NCBI GenBank assembly: GCA_036386835.1
Contig: DASVUX010000011.1
Location: 496,001 to 560,000, forward strand
Direction of reading: 5' to 3'
Source of the DNA: 2-12-FULL-35-15 sp036386835
GTDB taxonomy: Bacteria; Bacteroidota; Bacteroidia; 2-12-FULL-35-15
DNA: 64,000 nt
Under the pieces are notes generated by a model. The model made no database searches, was not told the origin of the DNA, and saw only the letters and a program-made list of their open reading frames with translations. Shown in pieces: positions 35,142 through 44,800 of this stretch (positions are counted from its first letter, which is position 1; each line of letters begins with the position of its first letter). Made by a program: the position numbers and the translations under genes.

Positions 35142-35840
35142 ATGGGAATGGACTGTATTATAGTTGATGATGACGAATTGGTTCGGCTCGATCTTGAAGA
35201 AAAGGTGAACCAAACGGTGACATTGAACCTCATCGGTTCATGCCGTAATGCCATGGAGGCTTCCAACCTGGTAATGACGCGGAATGTAGATCTTATTTTT
35301 TTAGATGTGATGATGCCCGGAATGACCGGTTTGGAATTTATCAGGACGCTTTCAGCTTCAAGGCCTGAATTGATCATGATCACTTCAAACAAAGAGTTTG
35401 CGGCAGAAGCTTTCGAATACGATGTGACCGATTTCCTTATTAAGCCGGTGGCTTATGACCGCTTTCTGAAAGCTGTGTCCAAAGCCAAAAGGAATTTTGA
35501 TAAAAAGGGTACAACTATCAATACGATAGACGACCACATTTTTATTAAAGTAGCTTCACGGTTCATTAAACTTGAGTTGAGAAATATTCTTTATGTTGAA
35601 GCGTTGGCAGACTATGTTACGATTCATACTCCTTCTGAAAAATACACCATACATTCCACAATGAAGGGAATCGAAGCAACCCTTCCCTCAAGTGATTTTG
35701 CACGGGTCCATAATTCATTTATCGTACGCCTGGATAAAATAGCAGCTATAGAAGATAATAGTATTAGCATCAATCATAACACGATCCCGGTCAGCAGGAA
35801 TAAATTAAAGTCTTTGATGCAGCGTTTACGGCTGCTTTGA
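35142..35840 (+). CDS. LytTR-family two-component response regulator
   Basis: 232 aa. Receiver domain (1-120): acidic cluster VDDDE at about 8-12, phosphoacceptor D55 in FLDVMMPGMTG, and Lys101 in FLIKPVAYD. LytTR DNA-binding domain (about 130-232): IFIKVASRFIKLELRNILYVEALADYV and FARVHNSFIVRLDKIAAI. A transcription factor activated by phosphorylation. Usual LytTR partners are LytS-like kinases; here the next genes are an Hpt protein, a hybrid kinase and a lone receiver, pointing to a phosphorelay. Met3 is a possible alternative start. Confidence 0.93.
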   Translation: MGMDCIIVDDDELVRLDLEEKVNQTVTLNLIGSCRNAMEASNLVMTRNVDLIFLDVMMPGMTGLEFIRTLSASRPELIMITSNKEFAAEAFEYDVTDFLIKPVAYDRFLKAVSKAKRNFDKKGTTINTIDDHIFIKVASRFIKLELRNILYVEALADYVTIHTPSEKYTIHSTMKGIEATLPSSDFARVHNSFIVRLDKIAAIEDNSISINHNTIPVSRNKLKSLMQRLRLL

Positions 35841-35973
35841 TTATTACAGGGCATCGATGGAATGCTGCAGGGGATCGAATTAAGTATATAATTGCTTCCA
35901 GAGTTTTTAATTTTGATACTATTCCTGCCGGATGGCCTGAATTTTTATCAATTATTAATTAAACCTGTGCAAG

Positions 35974-36345
35974 ATGAACTCAAGTAACGAAAAAAGATAC
36001 ACTGACCTTACATATTTAAAATCCGTTTCCAAGGGAAATGGCGCTTTTGAACAAAAAATGCTTAATGCATTTGTATTACAGGCCGGTACTGATATGAAAA
36101 GAATGAAACAGGCGCTGGTGATCATGGATTGGGAAACAATTCACATGATCGCCCATAAATTGAAGCCTTCGCTTCAGTTTGTGGGCCTCCATGAAATCCA
36201 GCCCGATATGCACCAGCTTGAAAGCATTGCCAAACAAAGATCGGATTTCGATAAAGTGACGGAGCTCGTTGCCCATATCGCGGTGGTGATGGAAATTGCA
36301 ATTGAGGAAATAAAAGAAATTCTTCTCTCATTTGGAAAGAAATGA
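35974..36345 (+). CDS. Stand-alone histidine phosphotransfer (Hpt) protein
   Basis: 123-aa all-alpha Hpt domain. The phospho-accepting His is H61 in DWETIHMIAHKLKPSLQFVG, the usual A-H-K-L-K form. Such proteins shuttle phosphate from the receiver of a hybrid kinase to a separate response regulator. It lies 16 nt upstream of a hybrid histidine kinase on the same strand, so the pair is probably one operon and one relay. Confidence 0.9.
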   Translation: MNSSNEKRYTDLTYLKSVSKGNGAFEQKMLNAFVLQAGTDMKRMKQALVIMDWETIHMIAHKLKPSLQFVGLHEIQPDMHQLESIAKQRSDFDKVTELVAHIAVVMEIAIEEIKEILLSFGKK

Positions 36346-36361
36346 AATTTCAGCCAGGTTT

Positions 36362-38458
36362 ATGAAAAATTATAAGGGGGTGTTCTCTAAAGTTATTGCA
36401 GGGTTCGCTGTCACAGCTCTCTTATTGGGAATCGCTTATTGGGTTACTTATGATAATCTTAAAACCCTCAGGACCAATCTCAATACATTAACCGAACTTA
36501 ATCCGAAGTATGTATTCCGGAAGGACGTGCTTGCAAAGGTAGAGGAAACGGAATCGTATGTAAAGAAATATACGCTTAATAAAAACCGTGAATTTCTCTA
36601 TCGCTGTGATAGCTGTATAAAAGAGATCAGCATCAGCCTTAATGAACTCGAAGCTCTTTCTGCCGATAACCCCGAATACAAGAGAAATATAGAAAAGCTT
36701 GCAGTTCATGTCAATGGAAAACTGAACATTGCACGCCAGCGGATCGAACTGGCAAACGCTTACAGCTCAGGCAAGGAATTGTCTGCTGCTATCAAAAGGA
36801 TTGCTGTTCCCGAGAAAAAACCTATCCTCCCGTCAATTTCTGAAAATAAAGGTTCCGTTGAGGTGGTGGAAAAAAAAGGTTTTTTCACGCGGTTGTTTTC
36901 CCGGGAAAGGAACAAGAATAAAGTACCGGCTGATACAATCAAGCCCTCCCGGCCCGGACCTGAAAAGGAAGAAGCGTTTTCGCCCGGTTACATGAAAGAG
37001 ATGCTGGAGCAGGCCGAGCACAATGAGTCTGTAAAGGCAAACCAGTACCTGAAAGAAAATTTGCTACTGATTGATAAGGACGATAAAGTGCACGACAGTA
37101 TTCGTGCGGTTTCAACTGAACTTGAACGGCTTGAAATTGATGAGTCTGTCGAAAAGATCCATCGGCTGACAGAACAAACAACTAACCAGACCGCAAATAT
37201 CCTCACGACATTGATACTGATTGGAATGCTTGCAATCGTTTTATTCAGCCTTGTGGTTTACCGGGAAGTCAGTTTCAATGAAAAGCTAAGGATCGAACTC
37301 CTGAGGGAAAAACGCAATACCGAAAGGCTTGCTAAGGCCAAAGAGGAATTCCTCGCCAATATGAGCCATGAAATAAGGACGCCAATGAACGTTATTATGG
37401 GTTTTTCCGAACAACTGCTAAAAACCGGTCTTGATAACCAGCAGCAAAAATTCATGCTGAATATTAAAAACTCATCAAAACACCTTATCACCGTGATTAA
37501 TGAGATCCTGGATTATTCGAAAATGGAATCCGGTATTATCACCCTGGAAAACATCCCTTTTTCAATCCGGGAAGTGTTTGATGATGTCAGCTCGGCATTC
37601 AGGAATTCCGCAGAAAAGAAAGGTGTTGCATTTGAGATGGAAATTGATGAGGCGCTTGCAGAAAAGGTAATAGGCGACCCGGTAAGGTTGAAGCAGATAC
37701 TTTTGAATTTAACGGGGAATGCCCTAAAATTCACGGAAAAGGGGATGGTTGCGCTGAAATGCAGCGTACTCCCCGGTGAACCCAATGCACAAACAATTAT
37801 GTTTGAGGTTAGTGATACCGGGATCGGCATTGCCGAAGAGGTGCAAAAAACAATCTTTGAGCAATTTACACAGGCCGATTCCAGTGTGACCAGGAGATAT
37901 GGAGGCACCGGTCTTGGGCTTGCCATATCAAAGAAATTAGTGGAGCTTCACAACAGTGTAATTGAAGTGGAAAGCGCTTTAGGAAAGGGCTCGGTTTTCA
38001 GGTTCGAAATCAGCTATCCCGTAGCTTCGGGCATTTCATCCGAACAGGGAAATATCCCAAAAGACCTAAAGAATGCCCACCTTCTCACAGGTAAGCGGAT
38101 CCTGGTAGCAGATGATGACGAGATGAATAAATTCCTGGCTTTACACATTCTTGAATCTTATGGAATTATTGCGGAAACTGCAGCAAATGGAAAAGAAGCG
38201 CTTGAAAAGATCATGACGGGACAGTTTGATGTCGTTTTGATGGATCTCCAGATGCCCGAAATGAGCGGGATAGAGGTGGCGGTAAACATGCGGCAAAAGG
38301 GGAATATGGTTCCGGTAATAGCTATTACGGGGAATGTAATCCGTGCGGAACGTGAGAAATGTATAAGTGCAGGGATGAACGACTATATTTCGAAACCTTA
38401 TGAAGAAAATGAACTCATGCAAAAGATCATTGAGCAATGCCGGTTATCTTCTAATTAA
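36362..38458 (+). CDS. Hybrid sensor histidine kinase with C-terminal receiver
   Basis: 698 aa from ATG 36362; a TTG at 36332 would overlap the Hpt gene and gives no better N-terminus. Two transmembrane helices (about 10-30 and 278-300) enclose a largely helical sensor region with a charged linker that contains FFTRLFSRERNKNK. Then HisKA with H336 in NMSHEIRTPMN, HATPase_c with N box LLNLTGNALKFT, G1 VSDTGIGI and G2 GGTGLGLAIS, and a C-terminal receiver with ADDDE, D628 in VLMDLQMPEMSG and ISKPY. A complete hybrid kinase: H336 to D628, then presumably the upstream Hpt. The stimulus is unknown. Confidence 0.95.
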   Translation: MKNYKGVFSKVIAGFAVTALLLGIAYWVTYDNLKTLRTNLNTLTELNPKYVFRKDVLAKVEETESYVKKYTLNKNREFLYRCDSCIKEISISLNELEALSADNPEYKRNIEKLAVHVNGKLNIARQRIELANAYSSGKELSAAIKRIAVPEKKPILPSISENKGSVEVVEKKGFFTRLFSRERNKNKVPADTIKPSRPGPEKEEAFSPGYMKEMLEQAEHNESVKANQYLKENLLLIDKDDKVHDSIRAVSTELERLEIDESVEKIHRLTEQTTNQTANILTTLILIGMLAIVLFSLVVYREVSFNEKLRIELLREKRNTERLAKAKEEFLANMSHEIRTPMNVIMGFSEQLLKTGLDNQQQKFMLNIKNSSKHLITVINEILDYSKMESGIITLENIPFSIREVFDDVSSAFRNSAEKKGVAFEMEIDEALAEKVIGDPVRLKQILLNLTGNALKFTEKGMVALKCSVLPGEPNAQTIMFEVSDTGIGIAEEVQKTIFEQFTQADSSVTRRYGGTGLGLAISKKLVELHNSVIEVESALGKGSVFRFEISYPVASGISSEQGNIPKDLKNAHLLTGKRILVADDDEMNKFLALHILESYGIIAETAANGKEALEKIMTGQFDVVLMDLQMPEMSGIEVAVNMRQKGNMVPVIAITGNVIRAEREKCISAGMNDYISKPYEENELMQKIIEQCRLSSN

Positions 38459-38529
38459 GGCCGGTCATCGAAAAGGGGCAAATTTGGGCTTGGTTTAGCC
38501 GTAACTTTACAATTAAAAAGGGGGAAATA

Positions 38530-38907
38530 ATGAAACGAATTCTTGTTATAGATGATGATAAATTGCTTCAAAGGGCAATATCTTTTAAGCTAAGAGCGAA
38601 TAATTATGAAGTGATAGAGGCCAGTGATGTTTATAGTGCCCTGGATCTCATAGATAAACATAAAATTGATGGTGTTATAAGTGATATTATGATGCCTGAT
38701 ATTTCAGGTCTTAGCTTATTATCATTATTAAAACAGTTTTATTTTAACCGCATACCGGTGATTGTGATATCTTCTCTAGGTAAAGAACAAGCCGGGGTTT
38801 CGGCAATGGACCTGGGTGCATATGCTTTTCTTGAAAAGCCCATTGATTTTGACGATCTGCTGGAACAGGTTCATAAAATGGTTTCACTTCCCGCTACAGG
38901 TACATAG
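38530..38907 (+). CDS. Single-domain response regulator (CheY-like receiver)
   Basis: 125 aa, receiver domain only: IDDDK at 7-11, phosphoacceptor D52 in VISDIMMPDISG, Thr/Ser position in VIVISSLG, and the Lys in FLEKPID. There is no output domain, so it acts by protein contact or as a phosphate sink/relay. A purine-rich GGGGGAAAT 4 nt before the ATG is one of the few Shine-Dalgarno-like sequences in this window. It follows the hybrid kinase by 71 nt on the same strand. Confidence 0.93.
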   Translation: MKRILVIDDDKLLQRAISFKLRANNYEVIEASDVYSALDLIDKHKIDGVISDIMMPDISGLSLLSLLKQFYFNRIPVIVISSLGKEQAGVSAMDLGAYAFLEKPIDFDDLLEQVHKMVSLPATGT

Positions 38908-38937
38908 TAAAATAAAATAGCATACAGGAGATAATGT

Positions 38938-38945
38938 TATATTTG
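38938..38945 (+). promoter_or_regulatory. -7 promoter element of beta-barrel gene
   Basis: TATATTTG, an exact TAnnTTTG match, 13 nt before ATG 38959. Confidence 0.5.
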
Positions 38946-38958
38946 CAGAACATTCCTA

Positions 38959-39645
38959 ATGGAAATGAGAAGGCAGTTATATAACATTATCTTTTTTTTT
39001 ATTGCTGCAGGTAGCCTTGCCGCACAAACGGATACTGTTGTTAAAGACAAGCCAATCCGCAAAATCCTTGATCCGAAAGACCGGATAGTGGTTGATTTTA
39101 ACTATGACGGATTCACACATTACCCTTCTGGGATTGCGCCCAAGGCCTATTCATTAGGGGGCAACGTGTATTTTATGTTTGATTACCCTGTAGGTTACGG
39201 TCCCTTAAGTCTTGCTTTTGGTGCGGGTTTCAGTACGCATGATGTTCATACGAATGGCAAGGTTGTATATTCCCTGGATGGTAAATACACTTCGTTTGAG
39301 CCGATATATACTAAATACAATACAAATAAGCTTTCACTTAATTATTTTGAGATTCCGCTGGAGCTGAGGGTCCGCACACGCGGTAATCATAAATTCAAAA
39401 CCTCCCTTGGCTTTAAGGCCGGGTATCTTTATAATGTGCACACAAAGTATGAAGATGCTGAAGGAAAGATAAAAGTGTATAAGATCAAAAATATAAACCC
39501 ATTCCGGTACGGGGCCACTTTCAGGATAGGTTATGACCGTTACAATATCCAGGCATTTTATGCTTTATCGGAATTATTCCTGAAAGGAAGAGGAGAACCG
39601 GGGATGGTGCCTTTTTCGATTGGTGTCGGCCTTCTCCTGTACTGA
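38959..39645 (+). CDS. Outer-membrane beta-barrel protein (PorT/OMP_b-brl-like)
   Basis: 228 aa. A signal peptide (cleavage probably after SLAAQ) is followed by an alternating amphipathic pattern typical of an eight-stranded outer-membrane barrel: RIVVDFNYDGFTHYP, LSLAFGAGFST, YFEIPLELRVRTRGNHKFKTSLGFKAGYLY, TFRIGYDRYNIQAFYALSELF, and a C-terminal strand FSIGVGLLLY ending in an aromatic residue. Resembles the PorT/OMP_b-brl_2 group; the actual role is unknown. It abuts the convergent PAP2-like gene with no spacer. Confidence 0.85.
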   Translation: MEMRRQLYNIIFFFIAAGSLAAQTDTVVKDKPIRKILDPKDRIVVDFNYDGFTHYPSGIAPKAYSLGGNVYFMFDYPVGYGPLSLAFGAGFSTHDVHTNGKVVYSLDGKYTSFEPIYTKYNTNKLSLNYFEIPLELRVRTRGNHKFKTSLGFKAGYLYNVHTKYEDAEGKIKVYKIKNINPFRYGATFRIGYDRYNIQAFYALSELFLKGRGEPGMVPFSIGVGLLLY

Positions 39646-40257
39646 TTAATAAAATAACATCAGCAGGAACTCCACCATAAAACCAAGTAAATATCCTGAA
39701 TATACCTGCGAAGGCGAATGAGCATTCAGCTTCAGCCTCGCAAATCCCACACAGCCGGCTGTCAGCAGGGTAATGATGATGATCAGCCTGAGATCGATCA
39801 TTAAACGGAGGGAAACACCCATTGCCGCCCCGATAATTCCCGCTGCACCTACAGCATGGGCGCTGATTTTCCACTTAAAATTGATAAGGCACGTCAGCAA
39901 GATAGATACAGCTGCTCCGAGAATCACGATAACAAATACCGGGGGGAAATCCGCATCTTTAAAAAGATAGAATAAGGCGAAACAATAAAAGCAGGTGCTT
40001 AAGTAAGGCAGGACCCTTTCACGGGAAGATTCCATCTCCAGGCTTTTTATCCTGCCAGTTTTTAAGAGGATCAGTGCATTAAATGCCGGCAGCAGGAATG
40101 TGAAAACAAGGGTTATCCCAAGTATCACGAGCTTCAGGTTCAGTGGGGTGAATGTAGCAATATAATTATTAGTGCTAAAGATCAGCAGAAAGCCGTATGT
40201 CGGCATCAGCAGGGGATGAAATACTACAGAAATTATCTTGGCAATACGGGTTTCCAA
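39646..40257 (-). CDS. PAP2-like membrane protein
   Basis: 203 aa, about six transmembrane helices. Two segments resemble the PAP2 phosphatase core: KISAHAVGAAGIIGA and ARLKLNAHSPSQVYSGYLLG (His and the R/K...H...G pattern), although the classical KxxxxxxRP motif is not obvious, so catalysis is uncertain. The start is a TTG; no ATG occurs before residue 18 and the first helix would be lost otherwise. It lies 31 nt downstream of rpoN and is probably co-transcribed. Other possibilities: a lipid-phosphate phosphatase or a catalytically dead relative. Confidence 0.7.
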   Translation of the reverse strand: METRIAKIISVVFHPLLMPTYGFLLIFSTNNYIATFTPLNLKLVILGITLVFTFLLPAFNALILLKTGRIKSLEMESSRERVLPYLSTCFYCFALFYLFKDADFPPVFVIVILGAAVSILLTCLINFKWKISAHAVGAAGIIGAAMGVSLRLMIDLRLIIIITLLTAGCVGFARLKLNAHSPSQVYSGYLLGFMVEFLLMLFY

Positions 40258-40288
40258 AGGATTTAAATTAAAGAATAATGCCGGAAGG

Positions 40289-41743
40289 TTAAAGTTCTTT
40301 TCTCAGCCTGGCTACAGGGATTTCCAGCTGTTCACGGTATTTTGCAATAGTGCGCCTGGCTATATTGTATCCTTTTTCTTTCAGGATCTTGGCGAGTTTA
40401 TCATCTGTAAGCGGTTTCTTTTTATTCTCCGCACCTATGCAATCCGAAAGGATTTTTTTTACTTCCCTTGTTGATACTTCTTCCCCGCTATCGGTTGAAA
40501 GTGATTCACTGAAAAATGTTTTAAGAAGAAAGGTTCCGAATGGTGTCTGCACATATTTACTGTTCGCAACACGTGAAATAGTGGAAATGTCCAAACCGAC
40601 TTTTTCTGCGATATCCTTGAGGATCATCGGCCGGAGCAGGGTTTCATCACCGGTAAGGAAATACTCCTTCTGGTATTCCATAATGGCATTCATTGTAAAA
40701 AGCAGTGTTTGATTCCGCTGCTGGATGGCATCGATGAACCATTTTGCCCCGTCAAGCTTTTGCTTGATGAACATAGAAGCTTCCTTATTTACCTTGTCTT
40801 TTGCCCTGGAATATTCCTCGAACATTTGGTTGTATTCGCGGCTCACTTTAAGATCAGGTGCATTGCGGGAATTCAGGCCAAGCAATAGTTCGCCTTCATC
40901 AATAGCAATCGTAAAATCAGGTATTACCTGCTGGTAGCTTTTCTGGCCGTCTGCCATTGAGTTTCCGGGACGGGGATTCAGCTTCAGGATCTCGTTAATG
41001 ACTTCCCGCAGTGTTTCATCATCTATTTCAAGTTTCTTCTGGATCTTGTCATAATGCTTTTTGGAGAATTCATCCATTTGCTTTTCAACTATTTCAGTTG
41101 CAAGCTCAACGATCATGGACTGCAGTTCTTTCCTGCGAAGCTGGATCAAAAGGCATTCCTGGAGATCGCGTGCACCAACCCCGGCAGGATCGAAGTCCTG
41201 GATCACTTTTAATAATTCCTCCAGTTCTTTTTCATTCGTCACAATGTTTTGGGAAAATGCGATGTCGTCAACTATGGATGCAAGATCCCGCCTGAGGTAA
41301 CCGTCATCATCAAGGTTGCCGATCAGGTAATTGGCGATCTGGTATTCACGGTCATCGAGTGCTTTCATGCCCAGCTGGCTTTCAAGCATGTCCTGGAAGG
41401 TTAGTCCTACAGAAAAAGGAATCTCTTTTCTTTCTTCGTCCGGGCTGGTATTATTTGCTTTTAGCTTGTATGAAGCCCCTTCATCATCATCCATGTAATC
41501 TGTAAGGGCGAAATCATCACGCTGGTTATCATCGCTCTTTGGTTCCTCGTATTCATCATTCTCAAATTCATCACGCGGTTCATCATCTGTCTCGGAACCT
41601 TCTTCAAGGGCAGGGTTCATCTCCATTTCCTCTTTGATCCTTTGCTCAAGGGCAATAGTAGGAAGCTGGAGCAGTTTCATCAACTGGATCTGCTGCGGAG
41701 ATAATTTTTGTAATAATTTTTGTGACTGGACCTGCCTTAACAT
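40289..41743 (-). CDS. rpoN: RNA polymerase sigma-54 factor
   Basis: 484 aa. Region I is Gln/Leu-rich (QKLLQKLSPQQIQLMKLLQLP, residues 8-28), followed by an acidic region (about 48-105), the core-binding region (FDPAGVGARDLQECL), the helix-turn-helix (KVGLDISTISRVANSKYVQTP), and the RpoN box ARRTIAKYRE at about 462-471, which reads the -24 promoter element. It directs RNA polymerase to GG/GC promoters with the help of AAA+ activators, none of which is in this window. A perfect -7 element lies 27 nt upstream. Confidence 0.97.
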   Translation of the reverse strand: MLRQVQSQKLLQKLSPQQIQLMKLLQLPTIALEQRIKEEMEMNPALEEGSETDDEPRDEFENDEYEEPKSDDNQRDDFALTDYMDDDEGASYKLKANNTSPDEERKEIPFSVGLTFQDMLESQLGMKALDDREYQIANYLIGNLDDDGYLRRDLASIVDDIAFSQNIVTNEKELEELLKVIQDFDPAGVGARDLQECLLIQLRRKELQSMIVELATEIVEKQMDEFSKKHYDKIQKKLEIDDETLREVINEILKLNPRPGNSMADGQKSYQQVIPDFTIAIDEGELLLGLNSRNAPDLKVSREYNQMFEEYSRAKDKVNKEASMFIKQKLDGAKWFIDAIQQRNQTLLFTMNAIMEYQKEYFLTGDETLLRPMILKDIAEKVGLDISTISRVANSKYVQTPFGTFLLKTFFSESLSTDSGEEVSTREVKKILSDCIGAENKKKPLTDDKLAKILKEKGYNIARRTIAKYREQLEIPVARLRKEL

Positions 41744-41770
41744 ATATCTTTTGCACTAATCTTGTTCCTG

Positions 41771-41778
41771 CAAAAATA
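41771..41778 (-). promoter_or_regulatory. -7 promoter element of rpoN
   Basis: Minus-strand TATTTTTG, an exact TAnnTTTG match, 27 nt before the rpoN ATG. Confidence 0.45.
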
Positions 41779-41813
41779 ACAAATATTTAGCCAATAAGAG
41801 GGAGGGCGGGGAT

Positions 41814-44800
41814 TTAAATACGGAAACCTATAACGAGCACATCATCTATCTGTTCGAGGGTTCCTTTCCAGTTATGGAAGGCCTGCGAAAGAATGGTTTT
41901 TTGTTCCTCCACAGGTTTTAAATAAATTTCTTCTACAAGCTTCTGCATATTCCCGACCATGAATTTTTTCCCTTTCGGCCCCCCGAACTGGTCTGCATAT
42001 CCATCTGAAAAAATATAGATCATATCCCCTTTTTCCACCGGGATAAAATGATTGGTAAACTTGCGCTTTTCATTTTCATGAAGCTCCATGCCGCCAATAG
42101 GAAACTTATTCGCCTTGATCATTTCGAAAGCTTCCCCACCGGTTTTGTTTTTCCTGAAGATCCATAAAGGGCGGTTCGCGCCTGCATATTCCAGGATGTT
42201 CCCTTCTTCGTTGAGTGAGCAAAGTGCGATGTCCATCCCGTCCCGCCTTTCGTTCTCACTTTCACTTTGTTTCAGCGCGGTTTTTACACCTGCATGCAGC
42301 TCATCAAGTATTCCGGCCGGCTGCGTGATGTTCTTCTCCGTAACAATTTCATTTAATAAAGTATTCCCTATGATACTCATAAACGCCCCGGGAACACCGT
42401 GGCCGGTGCAATCTACAGATGCGACAAACCGTTTATTGTTTCTTTTGGCAAACCAGTAAAAATCCCCGCTCACAATATCTTTAGGCTGATAAAGAACAAA
42501 TGCTTCCTTTAATTCTTTGTAAAGGTTCTGCAATGGAGGCAATAATGCTTCCTGGATATTCTTCGCATATTTAATACTGTCGGTAATATCATGGTTCTTC
42601 GCCTCAATGATCGCCTTTTGTTCTATCACCTCTTTGTTGATCACTTCTACTTTTTCTTTTTCCTGGCGAAGCTGGTAAGTCCGTAATTCTACTTCCTGTT
42701 CAAGCGCTTCTTTTGCCTTCCGGAGATTTCGTGTCCGGACTACAATGAAGAGATAAATGCTGCCCATTGCAACAATGGCGACAATTGTATAGAACCACCA
42801 TGTTTTATACCAGGGCGGCAGCACGCTGAACTTGAATGTAACATCCCTTTCGTTCCAGAGCCCGTCATTATTCATAGCCTTCAGGTGAAAAACATAGTCA
42901 CCAGCAGGAAGGGAAGAATAGGTGGCTTCGGTTTTTGAGGTAGGTGGGAACCAGTCTTCATCCGCCCCTTCCAGCCGGAACTGGTATTTTACTTTATTCG
43001 GGTTTGTGATGCAAACACCGATGAAATCAAAAGTGATGTGGTTCTTATCGTAAGGCAGTACAAGTCCTTTTGGAAGATGGCTGATGCTGTCTGTTGATGC
43101 CGAATATTTTTTAAGGTCTTCTTCGGCATTCTGGAAAAACAGCCTGATCCCTGTAATCCTGGTAAGGGCTTCCTTGTGGTTGATCCTGTCGTGGTGAGGG
43201 TTATACACCGTAACACCTTTAATGGTGCCAAACCACAGGTTGCCTTCTGAATCCCTGACCTTGGAATTCCTGTTGCACTCAACTCCTTTTAATCCGTCAT
43301 CTTTCCCGAAATGCTTGATGTCAATTTTGTTTTCTGCATGAAAGATCCCAAGGTCTATCCTGTCAATGCCTTTTGTTGTACCCACCCAAAGGTTATTGTT
43401 ATTGTCGGTTGCGATCAGGTACACTTTGTTCGCAGCAAGACCATTGTTCTGATCTATCCGTTCGAAGCTTGAAAAATTATAACTGAATACGCCTTCACTG
43501 GTACCGAACCACATGAACCCGTTCTTGTCCTGCGCGATCGATAACACCCGTTTGTCAGTAAATCCATTTGCCTTCCCGTATTTAACAGCTGTTTTGCGAT
43601 TGTATTTTATTACGCCATCTTCAGTGGAAATCCATAAATTCCGGCCGCGGTCTTCAAAAATGCAGAAGACCGGAACTGTTCCCTGCGCGGCACCAAGCGC
43701 TTTTATCTCCGGAACTTCAACGATCTCTTCTTCTTTAAAATAGCAAAGGCCATTGTTTGTTCCTATCCACATCCTGCCAAGGTGGTCCTTCGTAATGGCA
43801 TAAACGTTCTTGTTCGGTAACCCGTTATCTTCATAATAGTTCCGGAAATTCTTCCCGTCATACACGCTTAACCCTGCAATGCTACCGAAATATAAATTGC
43901 CCTTGTCGTCTTCGCCAATTGCCTGGATCTCGTTGTCAACCAGCGAATGCTCCAGGTCTTTAACATTCAGTTTATACGTGGTGAACTCGTTATTACGGAG
44001 CTTTGTAACTCCATAACCCTTGATCCCGAGCCACATGTTCTTTTTAGAATCCTCGAAAAGACAATTGATATAATCACTTGGAAGGCCGTCATTCGCAGAA
44101 TAAGAAACAAATGCTTCACCTGAAAATTTGGAAACGCCAAACCCCGGGGTTCCAAACCAGAAGTTACCCTCCCGGTCCTGGAAAGCACAATAGACATCAT
44201 TACTGGCAAGCCCGTTCTTCGCCTTGTAAATCCTGTACGTGTAGCCATTGTATTTGTAAACACCGTTGCTTGTGGCAAGCCACATGTTATTCCTGTTATC
44301 TGCAACAATATCAGTAAATGCAATGTCTCCTTCACCGGGAATGTTTACCCTTTCTATAGTTCCCTGCGGTGTGATCCGGCTGATCCCTGAAAGAGTCCCG
44401 ACATAAATATTTCCCTGTATGTCTTCATTTATGGCCCTTACGTTGTTATTCCTTAATCCGTGCTCTTCCGTAAAGTTGCTGAAGCGCTTTGTCCTGATAT
44501 TGTACTTTATCACTCCGTTACCAAATGTTCCGAACCAGATATTCCCCACCTTATCTGCATAGATGGTAAATACGATCGAATTGTTCAGCAGGCTGTCGGA
44601 AGCGAATGGCACAACAACATTTTCCCTGAACTGGCAGACACCCGCAGCTGTGCCGATCCAGATCACTCCTTCATTATCCTGGATCGCTTTAAATACACGG
44701 TTATGCGGAAGACCGTGTTTATCTGTATAATTCCTAAAACGCTTTCCGTTATAGATGCTGATACCGCCATTAGTTCCGAAGATCAGCTCACCGTTCTTCA

